From Azolla caroliniana (lineage: Eukaryota; Polypodiophyta), in contig JBHGNT010000016.1 in NCBI GenBank assembly GCA_043228905.1, forward strand, positions 12,090,001 to 12,154,000: a DNA stretch of 64,000 nucleotides. The letters run 5' to 3'. The notes below the pieces were generated by a model. That model was not told where the DNA came from and ran no database searches. It worked only from the letters and a program-made list of their open reading frames with translations. A program made the position numbers and the translations under genes. This document shows, in pieces, positions 22,833 through 33,287 of the stretch; the first letter of the stretch is position 1, and each line of letters begins with the position of its first letter.

Positions 22833-25800
22833 TCAAGTGTTAGTCATCATTTCTCTCATTAGCCGCTCAGGAGCTGCCCACATTTTGTATAAAACAAAAT
22901 TTGATCAGTATTAAGCATAGCAATGAGTTTCAATAACCGTACATATGGAACTTTAAGAAAATGACTTAAAGCATAAAACTTACGAGGATGTTCAGTGAAA
23001 AGGGAAAATTGTTGCATTGCCTGCCGAATGAACATTTCAAGACCACTCACAACAGTAGCTCCAGCTTCTTCAGCTTCTTTCAACAGTCTCGTGACTCTTG
23101 GTGTGTACACGGCATCAAATACAAGGCTATAAGCACTTAAAGCATCCTGCAAAATGCATGTAGCCTTCCCTTAGAAGTGGATGTAAAAGAAAAAGAAAAC
23201 AATCTCGTTTTAGATAGTCGGCGTTTTGATAAAAACCTTTGGAATAGGTGTGTCTGCAATATTGGGATGCATACCAACCGATGTAGTATTTGCTAACACC
23301 ATTTCTGTGGTTGGTCGGAAGGTACTGAGTTGCTCTAAGGACAAGGCTTCTGCACCTACAGCCTCTGCAAGCTCTTTTGCTCTCTCTGAATTTACAGAAC
23401 AAAATAAGACCCAAAAAAGAGAATCATGCCCAGGATCAATGTTTGATGCAAAAGATTTCCAAACATTATGTGTTTACAGAAAGCCCAAAACCTCAAAGTG
23501 ATTGTAAAAATAGAACAATTGTGCATATGTATTGCAATGATATATACAGATTATTTCTTTTACCAAATGGATGAGAAAAACATATGTGATGCGTCTAAAT
23601 CTCTAACATATAGCAGTGGCAGATGTAGAACAAGGCATATTTTTAACATATAGCAGTGGAGATGTAGAACGAGGCATATTTCTAACATATAAAAGTGGTC
23701 AATGTAGATTTAGGATATGCCACTTGAGCACAACCCAAAGATGGGAGACTAGAGCATCTGGGGCAAACTCAGCTATGTAAAACTGATATTAAGAGGCAGT
23801 ATTCCAACATGCTCATGCATGGAATGAAATGGAGAAAATACAAATGAAATTTTATGACACCATTTAGGCATGGTTAAGAGCATAAGTTACAATGGTGACA
23901 AGTAAGCTCTTTGTGGGCTGGATTGTTAGCTGGTTTTGATGAAGATTTATTGTTATTTGGAGAGGCATTCCATTTGCCTTGGACTTTAACATGAAGAAGA
24001 GTCTCTCTACTGCAGCTGTATCTTGTAACATCCCTACAAAGTTATTCAAAGAGGGGGTAGTGGGAAGATGGGAAATAGTGTTACAAAATGTCTCAAAAGA
24101 TTCTGGGCGTGTTGTCATCAAATTCAGTGGCCTCGCTTCCTAAGGAAACAAACTTCTTTTTGAGAGAGACAAAATGTGCAATCTGATCCATAATATTAGG
24201 GCCATCAAAAACTTGAAGATCCGCTAGTTAGTTCTCCAACACAATAATTTGGGCCTTATTAGCTCTATAATACCTTTGTTGGACTGTATCCCACATTCTC
24301 TTGCTGTCTCAACATCTTTGCCAAGAAATTGACGAGCAACTTGAAGATTCAGATTGAAGAGCATGAAAGCATGAGTGCGACCATCATCGTCTTGCCAAGA
24401 TTCAATTGCATTCTGTGTGGGTGTTGAAGATGAAACAATAGAGGCCGCTTCCAGATTGGACCCTGTTTCTTTTACAATATTCCACAAACGATGCTATTGT
24501 AGCAAGGTCATCATGTGCAGTTCCCAATTTAGATGGTTGGCTCCATCTAGAATAGAATCATTGGGAAGTTGTGGAATGGTGGAAGAGATAATACTGGCAT
24601 TGGAAGCCATAAATACCTCCTCTAAAGATATAAACTGTTTGTCTTAAATAGGTTCACAAGGGCTGCCTACTTCATAAATGATAGTTCCAGTGGGAAAATA
24701 TATGGCTGTTTGGAGACTGTTCTCCGAAAGGTGGGAGGGATGGAAATGGAAAAAATAGAAACAAATGGTTGGCTACTCAAATAAAATTGAGTTGAATAGG
24801 AGAAAGAAATATGAGTGGAGGTTATGGAGACCACACAGCTCTAATACCATGTAAGAAAATTGTTATGAACACTTGTAAGATGTCAAAGAAGGTAGTAATA
24901 GCTAACTATAAGCAAAAAGAAGAACTATATTTCTTCATGAGGCTCAAAGCCTTAAACTACAAAAAGGAGAGTGGGTTTTGTAACCCATGCTTTTATGAAA
25001 GGAGATAAAATATTCCCAGGTACATAATGAGTTAAAGTAGTAGATGAGTGGAGAAAGAAAGAAGAAAGAAAGGCCCCAAGCACCATTGGTCCTCATATTC
25101 CATTACCTTGAATAGTGGGTCAAAGCCTTCCTTAAAGAGGCAATAGTATCTCCCTCTTATTTCATAAAACACACTAGAGTCGGGTTCTTCAAATTCCACT
25201 CCCTGATGACACAATTGGCAAATTCTGTCTTCTAGAGGTATTCATGCATATCTGTTACCTCAATTTCAAACTAATAAATGAAGTTTGCAACTACTCTATC
25301 ACACTGTGCAGCGAATAGGATAGATGTATGTCCATATAAGATGTCCTAATGATGAATCCACCCTTTGATGTGTGCAAAAAGTGTCTTATAGTGTCTTATA
25401 GTGGGCCCCCGAGTGATATTTTGGGGCTGATCCATGTTACCTTTCTTTCCAAGTTTAAATATCAGTTCAGATCACTCTATTCTTTTCCATTTTGGTCATG
25501 TTTAGATGAGGAGAATCCAAGCTATATTGGAGTTTGGAACAGGGGTAGTGCATTTACACTTTTTCCATGTGCATCAAACCATTGTTGCATTTCAGCATAC
25601 CAACAATCAATGTCTCTATGTTCAGTAAGTTGTTTTGATGACATAAGTGCCAACCTTGAGTACCTTTACGGAGCTCTCAAAGCTGTTGGATACAAATCAC
25701 TATTCGAAATAATGCCTTGATGATTATTGGGGCTGCTCACATCATTGCCCGGATTATATCATGGAGCATTGATGCTATGCTCCTTATCATGCAGGCAATC

Positions 25801-28800
25801 ATTGAGACCAAATGTCTCTCTAAATCTTTCCATTTATTTGTCTTGTTAAGACTCAGTCCCCACATTTCTACTTGGTGAGAAAAAGAAAAATGCATTAAAT
25901 ATTGTAATGAAGTAGATGTAGGTTCTAAAAGTCAGTTGTAATTAATGCTGGAATAAAGTAAATCTAGAGAGAGAAAATGTGCAGAGAGATTGCAAAAGGG
26001 AGATATCAGTTCTGGGGTTGTCACCCTCCAAAAGAAAGTCTACCCAAAAATAGAACGAGAACTCGTGGAAGACCAGAATAGTGAAATTCAAGAACTAGCT
26101 TATTGTCAGCCTATCTAAGTCATCTAACCAAATTGGAGGTTTTATAACTAGTATTTACTACTTAGTCCTTAGTTACCGATGTACTTGGTAAGAAAACCTA
26201 AAAATTTGATATTTGTCTGACACATGTGTATGCAAATACAATGCCTTCTCTAAGAAAGAAAACCTTTGTGAAACCAATGCATCCACAAGAGTATGATTAA
26301 GAGAAAAATAGACACTTACCAAAACTCCTATTTGCGATAAAAACGTCAGCGCCTCTATGTTTTGCTCCATATGCAATGGCTTTGCCTGCTCCTCCAGCAC
26401 CAATCACCACAAAAGTACGTCCAAAAAGTGGTGATGTTGGAGTGCTACTTGTATTTACTCCTGAAATGCCTAAGAAAATTAGTTGATTATCGTCGATTGT
26501 TAGCAAGCAATTATAGATAAACACCACCTAAATTTGGTGATTTCGCAGTGCTACTTGCTTGAGAAAATCAGCTGATTACAGTAAATTGTTAGCAAGCAAA
26601 TCCAGACAAACACCACCTAAGATTATATAACCATACCCCGCAATCCATCTTCTATGGCAGTGATTGCTCCTTCACAATCAGTATTGTATCCAATAAGCTT
26701 TCCATTTCTTCTAACAATTGTATTAACAGCACCAATAGCCTGCCAAAAGACCAAATAAACTGCATATCAAATATATGCAACAACCTGCAGCTTTCGCACT
26801 GATATTATCGCTCATACAGATGCTAAACCGAGTTCATTCAATGTTTACTACATTCTACTCTTACATACTTTTCGTAGAAGTGCCCAGTAAGAGTGAAAGT
26901 CTATCCGTAAAGTTTAGGGTTCATAAACTTGTGTACATAGTAGACAAAATTGGTGGCTTACATATTCACAGGTCTCCTTGGTGTGTGTACATGTTTATAT
27001 ATGGATTTAGGGGTGAAGAGGGTATACCAAAACAACTTAAGCTTAAAACACAAAATTTACTCAGTTTTCAGGATAAATTTTGAGATTTTAAATGCAGGGC
27101 TCCTATGGATAGATGGTCACCCATTAATACCCATAAGGCAGATGGCCACCTTAACCAGGGAGCTCTTATAGCTGGTCACAGCAGTCTTGGCTGAGAATCA
27201 AGAGAATTCATGATGCCGTTTTCATTGAACGATAGCAGCTTAATGCCTTCCGAAATTTACACCATTAAGAACCACAAAAAGAGATGCTCAAATTGGCCTA
27301 TCTGGATGTCTTGAGAGAAAGTTAGAAGGCAAATGAATATACTTAGAGGAATGCGGCCACATGCACGGAGCCTGAACATTTTTGTTAAGGGCTGTGGTTC
27401 ATGGCAAACATTTTTTCTCCGCATTCAGGAAGCTATAACTGTACTAATTCAAGTGAGGATCACAATCTCCTCTAAGTGGGGGAGAAGAGAGAAGTAGAGA
27501 GGTAAAAGGTTGCTACCAGAAAATTCCAGTAAGTATAATTCTTTTAGGAACTTATAACCCAGGTTGACACAAAACAACTCTATCAATTCAGGACTGTTCA
27601 CAATCTCATCTCTTATAACCCACCTTAACCAGGGAGCTCTTATAGCTGGTCACAGCAGTCTTGGCTGAGAATCAAGAGAATTCATGATGCCGTTTTCATT
27701 GAACGATAGCAGCTTAATGCCTTCCGAAATTTACACCATTAAGAACCACAAAAAGAGATGCTCAAATTGGCCTATCTGGATGTCTTGAGAGAAAGTTAGA
27801 AGGCAAATGAATATACTTAGAGGAATGCGGCCACATGCACGGAGCCTGAACATTTTTGTTAAGGGCTGTGGTTCATGGCAAACATTTTTTCTCCGCATTC
27901 AGGAAGCTATAACTGTACTAATTCAAGTGAGGATCACAATCTCCTCTAAGTGGGGGAGAAGAGAGAAGTAGAGAGGTAAAAGGTTGCTACCAGAAAATTC
28001 CAGTAAGTATAATTCTTTTAGGAACTTATAACCCAGGTTGACACAAAACAACTCTATCAATTCAGGACTGTTCACAATCTCATCTCAGTGGGGGATCAAG
28101 TATTGGTAATATAAAAAGAGAGGTGAATGGCTGCTAAAAGACAATGCCAATATCCATTAAGCATGACAAGTACACCACAATCAAGCATTGGTAGAATAGA
28201 AAGGATTATTCATCAACCTTGGCAAGTGGTTCGACTTCATCACAACACTCCAAAGCTGCTTCCTTGTGGGGGATCGTCACACTGATAACAGATAAGAGCA
28301 ATACTAAAGAACTTGTAAAAAAGTGTCATCCTTTTTCCATCAATATAAGACATTTTATTACCTGAAACCTGTGAAATCTGTGCCATTGTACACAGTGAGA
28401 AACTCCTTTAAGTTATCGACAAGGAATGGAACATAAATACCATCATATCCAATACTCCTAAATGCCGCATTGTGGATAATTGGTCCTTTGCTGTGACTTA
28501 CAGGCTTTCCAATAATGCCATAAATTTTTGTTTCTCTACTGACACCTTGTAATCCATAAATATTTCTCAAGTCTGCCAATGTAGGCTGCCCAGGAGCAGA
28601 TTCCTTACCAGATGCAAGGGAACCAAATGTCAGGAATCCACCAAATTTCGGGCTCAAAAGCCGGCTTATGATACCCCCTTGACCCATTACCAAAGCAATT
28701 GTCGGAATCTGCAGCTCAATTTTGTAGCAGTTATACACATTTTCTTTAGGATATAACAAATCATAAAATAAATGTAAAAAAAATCACCTATCAACACCTA

Positions 28801-30479
28801 TAATTCTATTGGAACTGCTTAAAATGTACGGTGACTATCCAACAATACTATGGTATCTCCATGCATTGACAATCACCATCCCAGAACTTATGTATAAGAA
28901 TAAACTTTCAAATGATGAACGTGAAGTACAACACATACATACTTACTTGTGACCTTGACAATATGTTAAAGACGGGTGCAACATCTGTAATCTTGTTGGC
29001 AGTTGTTACAAATTTTACAACATCAGCCCCACAAGCTTGAATGCTCGCAACCAGTGAACCAAGCTCCTCCGGTGATGGGGTTGTTTCAAAATTATGGTTA
29101 GACACCACAATGTGGCAATCAGTTGACTTCTTACCTTGCAAGCTTTCCAAGAAGTTTGGAGCAATCTATGTACAGATGAAAGCATAGAAAAGAAGAAGCC
29201 GTTATATGTAATGTTGCTGCGAGTATAGTTATTATAATTGAAGTAACTGTAATGCAAACCTTAAACTCAACATCAACAAAATCAGCTCCAAGGTTGATTG
29301 CTAACCGAAGAGCATCTAAACGAGCAGATTCACTTCCCACATACTCCCCTCCTTCCCATGCTGGCCTACAATAACAAGTTTCTTGTATCGAAACATGAAT
29401 CCACAAAGACAAATGCATTTATATTTTTCCATGTCACTGAGTACCTTTAAGTACCTTTAAGTGGTGGTCATTGCTCATTCTCAATGGCACAATAGTTTCT
29501 CATTATGTGTCAAAGGCTGTTGCAAGAAGTTCTAGCTTTCGATCAAGTTGTATCTAATATATAGTCTAATATTAGGAATTCATCCCATGTATGTAAATAC
29601 TATGAATATTGTAGCAACATCACATGTTCAGGGTTGGTTTCAGATATATCTATCTCGATGACGGGTCATGTATGTCATGTTCATCTCATGCATGTACATA
29701 CTACAATATCATAGAAATGTTCAAGGGCTGGTTAGATATATCCGTTTCAAGACTGGTCAAGTACGTCGTTTTGGCATTTTATGGACACTGATATTAAATT
29801 CCATTTCGATTTTTTCTCCCCCCAAAAAATATCTAGACTCTCCACCACTAAAAAAAGTATCATACATAGCATCCATATGTAGGAGGTGCTAGAAATAGCG
29901 CATAAAAATAACCCCTGGTTTTTGTCACATCAAAAGATTAATCCCTCTCTCTCTCTCTCTCTATTTGAAGTGACACATCTTCCAAGTGAATTATCTTCTT
30001 CATTTCTTTCTTTCTTCTCTCTACCTGAAGTCATACACATCTTCCATGTGAATTCACAGAGAGAGAGACACACACACACAGAAGGAGAGGGACTGAGATG
30101 ATTTTATAATTGTCTTCTAAGGTCAAATCTGGGCCTACATGACCAAGAATAAAAACAGTTTCGTATAATGCATGTGAAAGTGAGTAGCTGCTATCGATGT
30201 TCAAGAACTTTAGTAATGAATGTCACAATAGAGAGAAAGAAAGCAAACAGAATTTAGCATTGCATAGATGTACCTGTAAGTGACGATAACAGGCAAGGGC
30301 CTTCCATGGAGGAGCAATGGGAGATCTCTAGATGGATGGAAGTTAGAGATGTGGTCTATCCTGAGCTCGACGATGTCCGCGCCCTGGGCAACAGCTAGGT
30401 GCATCTGCTCCACCATTTCATCCACCGTGTGGGCGACCAGTGGGGCACAGAGGTAGCAACCATTGGCAGGGAGAACCAT
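22833..30479 (-). CDS. Bifunctional 3-dehydroquinate dehydratase/shikimate dehydrogenase, 10 exons
   Basis: Catalyses steps 3 and 4 of the shikimate pathway (dehydroquinate to dehydroshikimate to shikimate, NADPH). Exons: 30274-30479, 29260-29365, 28947-29165, 28362-28708, 28218-28281, 26637-26739, 26320-26469, 23237-23385, 22984-23146, 22833-22873. All borders are GT-AG and phases match, giving 515 codons with no stop. Dehydratase half: VELRID (38-42), catalytic His128 in SNHNF, Schiff-base Lys155 in DVVKFVTTA. Dehydrogenase half: SHS (248-250), Lys299 in SVTIPHKE, Asp335 in GYNTD, NADP loop GAGGAG (372-377). SVTIPHKE favours shikimate over quinate dehydrogenase. The predicted protein begins almost at the dehydratase domain, so no plastid transit peptide is encoded from this ATG. 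Domain order is that of plant DHQ-SDH (often called DHD/SDH or MEE32). Exon 10 is short and less certain. Confidence 0.93.
23604..23722. repeat. Three tandem ~40-bp repeats in intron 7
   Basis: Units start at 23604, 23644 and 23683. Each begins TAACATATA and contains AGTGG, then ATGTAGA, then a GGCATAT or GGATATGCC end. The third is the most diverged. Confidence 0.7.
23864..24849 (-). pseudogene. Copia gag relic with primer-binding site in intron 7
   Basis: Minus-strand peptides from about 24610 read as a copia gag (MASNASIISSTIPQLPNDS, then RQFLGKDVETARECG near 24300, then SFETFCNTISHLPTTPSLNN near 24080). This is a different copia lineage from M1/M2/P1. Minus-strand TGGTATTAGAGC at 24838-24849 is the initiator-tRNA-Met primer site, and the LTR end (TTCTTACA) abuts it. 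The 5' LTR therefore extends right of 24850 for an unknown length. pol is absent. Confidence 0.75.
27146..28086. repeat. 467-bp near-perfect tandem duplication in intron 5
   Basis: 27146-27612 and 27620-28086 read identically by eye, offset exactly 474 nt and joined by a 7-nt spacer. Both start CCACCTTAACCAGGGAGCTC and end TTCACAATCTCATCTC. It contains no exon. Identity implies a recent event or an assembly duplication. Confidence 0.85.
29945..29962. repeat. (CT)n microsatellite, intron 1
   Basis: Nine CT units in the first intron of the shikimate gene. Confidence 0.8.
30085..30235 (-). repeat. Short copy of the LINE 3' end in intron 1
   Basis: The block with GTGAAAGTGAGTAG, ATGTTCAAGAACTTTA and AATGAATGT matches 5785-5915, the 3' end of the LINE relic, in the same orientation. 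A GA/AC-rich run precedes it on the plus strand, as at 5758. It looks like a severely 5'-truncated LINE insertion. Confidence 0.6.
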
Positions 30480-30527
30480 TGTCGTTGAAGAATGGTAGGA
30501 TCGGAGGAGTTGGAGGGTTTGGATGGA

Positions 30528-30614
30528 TCAGGTAGCTTCTGCTGCTGCAGCGGCGCCTTCAGACACAGACTTTGTCGTAGTCGAAGAAGAAGCAGCAGAA
30601 GCAGTAGTAGCCAT
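30528..30614 (-). other. In-frame upstream ORF before the shikimate enzyme start
   Basis: An upstream ATG (30614) opens a 28-codon, Ala/Ser/Thr-rich frame (MATTASAASSSTTTKS...) ending in TGA at 30528-30530. It is in the same frame as the main ATG, 16 codons further on, and no other stop intervenes. Composition is that of the start of a plastid transit peptide. It is either a leader uORF or a transit-peptide start cut off by one nonsense codon (or a base-call error). Confidence 0.6.
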
Positions 30615-30958
30615 GGTTATGGTAAGTAAGAACGGAAGAAGAAGCAGAAGCAGGAGGAGGAGGAGGAACTTGGAAGTGATGTTACTACTACATATATTAT
30701 TTCTACATACATTTTACATTACATACATACATATACGGTACATATGTATGTATTAATTACTTGTCCACGCATTTCATGCTTTCGCTTCCTCTCTACACAC
30801 ATATATGTACACACGCGCACACGTGGACCATCATCTACACATATGTATGTATACATACATTTACATTTCTCATTACTTGGAACTCTTGTAATGTGTACTC
30901 TCATATAATGTAGGTGTCGGTCTGTGTCTCCATATGTATATGTATGTATGTACCTACG

Positions 30959-30980
30959 CCCCCCCCCCCCCCCCCCCCCC
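30959..30980. repeat. Poly(C) run of 22
   Basis: 22 consecutive C in AT-rich upstream sequence. Such runs can form G-quadruplex or i-motif structures, and are also common sites of length error. Confidence 0.85.
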
Positions 30981-32354
30981 GGTAGCAAACCCCTTTGGTT
31001 GTGCTCTCTCTTGAGTATTTTTCTCATATCGATGATATATGGCATTTGGACTAGAATATTAACCGGTTGTAGTTTGTTCCTCTTCCATGTACATATATAT
31101 ATATATATATATCCCCATCATCGACTAGTCTCTGTATAGTAGAACTCTCTTCTCATGCTTGCTCAAGTGTTTTTCTCGTAATTCTTAATCTCGGTTTGGG
31201 GACTACCTATTCGTAGCCAAAATCAATGCCTGGAAATGCTTTGCTACACAAATGGCTTAGCTTTTCTATGTGGCATGCCACTTGCTAGTATTGACCATTC
31301 ACTTATTCCATTTCGTGTGGGAGTTGAAATGCTTTTTAATGGTTAATCGCATGTGCTATACGTAAGCATGATAGGCATTATGCTTCCCAAGAAGTATTTT
31401 TGTCATCTCAATAATTGTAAATGGGAGGTGGAGTTCCAAGGAATTCCACCTTAGAGGGATTCTCATGCGACTTTACTCAAACAATGGTGCATTGCAACCT
31501 TCGTCAAAATTACGTTTTGTAGGTAGGTAATGCTAGTTTTAGACTTATGTGTTGAATATAAAACAAGGATGACCATTCAAAAGTGATATTTGATCCCTTG
31601 AACTCTTTATACAAGTCACAATAGTTACTCTTTCACAATCAAATGTTGTTGGAAGGACTATTATTTCGTTTGCAATTGGTCAACCCTAGTAATCATTCTT
31701 ATTTGGTCCACTAGATGTGAACGCAATAGAAGTTTTAGGTATATAGTCTTAATTTTCTATCATACTATAAGTCTACTTGAGAACTACAAGTGTGTTTGTA
31801 TGTTTATAAGTTTAAAGAATGATGTGATCTATATAAAACAACATGCCCTCAATATTAAAATGTGTGATGTTTTCTATCCATTTAATGTCTCAATTTGCGA
31901 ATGTTGTAATAACTGAAAAGTATTATTAGGATCACTAAATCATGATTCTACTTTTACATGAATTTTATTAATATTGTTGCTCAAATAGTTGCCTAAAAAC
32001 ATTGCAAATACCATATAGTAATATAAATCTAACCATCATTTCAAGGAAGACATATAATACATAGTGTTAACAAGCTTTCATAAAATTTCTCATGCATGCT
32101 TTGATTACTATAAGTAAACAATGCATAATAACCTACTACTTCATTGTTATTCAAATAGATGTGAAGTATTAGAGTGAAAAAAATTATTGCCACATTAATA
32201 GATATAATTTTTGTGTGGCATTCAAACAAACAATTGATTTTTTTAGTAACAATTTCATTACTAGTGGGAAACCTCAAAGTGAGGTGAAAACCCAGAAAGA
32301 AGCGACCCAATGCTCTTTCCCAGGATTACTCAAAGAGCCTAGGATTACTCATAA
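30981..32354. other. No recognisable feature (AT-rich)
   Basis: Includes an (AT)n run at 31093-31112. No coding signal, LTR or RNA gene was recognised. It lies upstream of the shikimate gene and left of the retrotransposon nest. Confidence 0.5.
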
Positions 32355-32826
32355 ATCAACTGACTACTCCGACATCATATGCAATGTCCTGCTTGGTGCA
32401 AACCATTGCATAAATTACGCTTCCGATTGTTGAGGCATAGGCAATCTTGTTCATCTTAGCTTTCTCCTTCTTTGACTTCAGACATTGACTTTTGTTCAGC
32501 TTGCAAATTGTTGCCAGTGTCAAGCCGATCGGCTTTGTGTTTTGCATGTTGAAGCTCTGGAGCACCTTCATCACATATTTTTCTTGTGACAATCATAGCA
32601 TCTTCTTTATCCGATCTCGGACAATATGCATACCTAGAATTTGCTTAGCCGAACCCATATCCTTTATGGCAAAGGACTTTCCCAAAGCCTTTTTCAGACT
32701 TGTTATCTTCTTCATGTCTTGTCCGACTATCAACATGTCATCAACATACAATAGTAGGATGAGAATGTCTCCTCCATCATACTTCTTCACAAAGACACAA
32801 TGATCGGCTTGTGTCTTGTTGAAACC
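32355..32826 (-). pseudogene. Old TNT1-like copia relic O, left part (RT end)
   Basis: Minus-strand peptides LLYVDDMLIVGQD (RT catalytic YVDD) and MSQEKYVMKVLQSFNM align with RT of element T (58329-58998). The sequence is interrupted at 32826 by P1 and resumes at 51617 in the KSLYELKQAP motif. AAACC at 32822-32826 is the left target duplication of P1. The end at 32355 is ragged and RNase H is missing. Confidence 0.85.
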
Positions 32827-33215
32827 TGTTGAGAGACAAGCTCAACATCGGCCGGATCGGCTGAAGAAGCCGAGGACCGGATCGGTTAGGCCGAGTGCGT
32901 AAACCGGGAGGCCGTTAGCAAAGATATTCCGTGAGGAATATATTTGGGAGTTAGTGTAGGAGCTCTTAAAGAGCATTGAAGTACGGTCAGTACTTCAGTC
33001 AGTCCTTCGAGGACTTGTATAAAAGTGTTCATGGAACACACATATGCGTAGAGGAGTGAATCAAGATCTTTTGTTGAATATAGTTCTTGTGTTTTCTCTC
33101 TCTCACTCTCGCTGTCTCTCCCGCGTATACTGTGTAAGCTCAAGCTCTCCATTAAACCTGAGTTTTCTTCCTTTTGTTCCGTCTTCATACTTGCTTCCGC
33201 ACGTTACTTCTTACA
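32827..33215 (+). repeat. P1 5' LTR
   Basis: TGTTGAGAGACAAG to ACTTCTTACA. Promoter: TATAAAAG at 33018-33025. Inverted repeats at 32962-32974, 32979-32995, 33001-33015 and 33025-33039 surround it. The U3 start (TGTTGAGAGACAAGCTCAACA) is itself an imperfect palindrome. Confidence 0.93.
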
Positions 33216-33227
33216 TGGTATCAGAGC
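33216..33227 (+). promoter_or_regulatory. P1 primer-binding site
   Basis: TGGTATCAGAGC immediately after the LTR: complement of the 3' end of initiator tRNA-Met, the usual plant copia primer for minus-strand cDNA. Confidence 0.93.
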
Positions 33228-33287
33228 GCGAGGGTTGAGAACCTCTCTGCAGCCGACACAGCTTGACGAAGAAGAACAAGAAGAACG

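Noticed and set aside
23604-23722. CRISPR-like array
   Set aside because: Only three imperfect, directly abutting units without spacers, inside a plant intron.
30523-30756. Plus-strand gene with Ala/Glu-rich N-terminus and Arg-rich tail
   Set aside because: Low-complexity frame antisense to the leader of the shikimate gene; repeats of AGA/AGG produce it.
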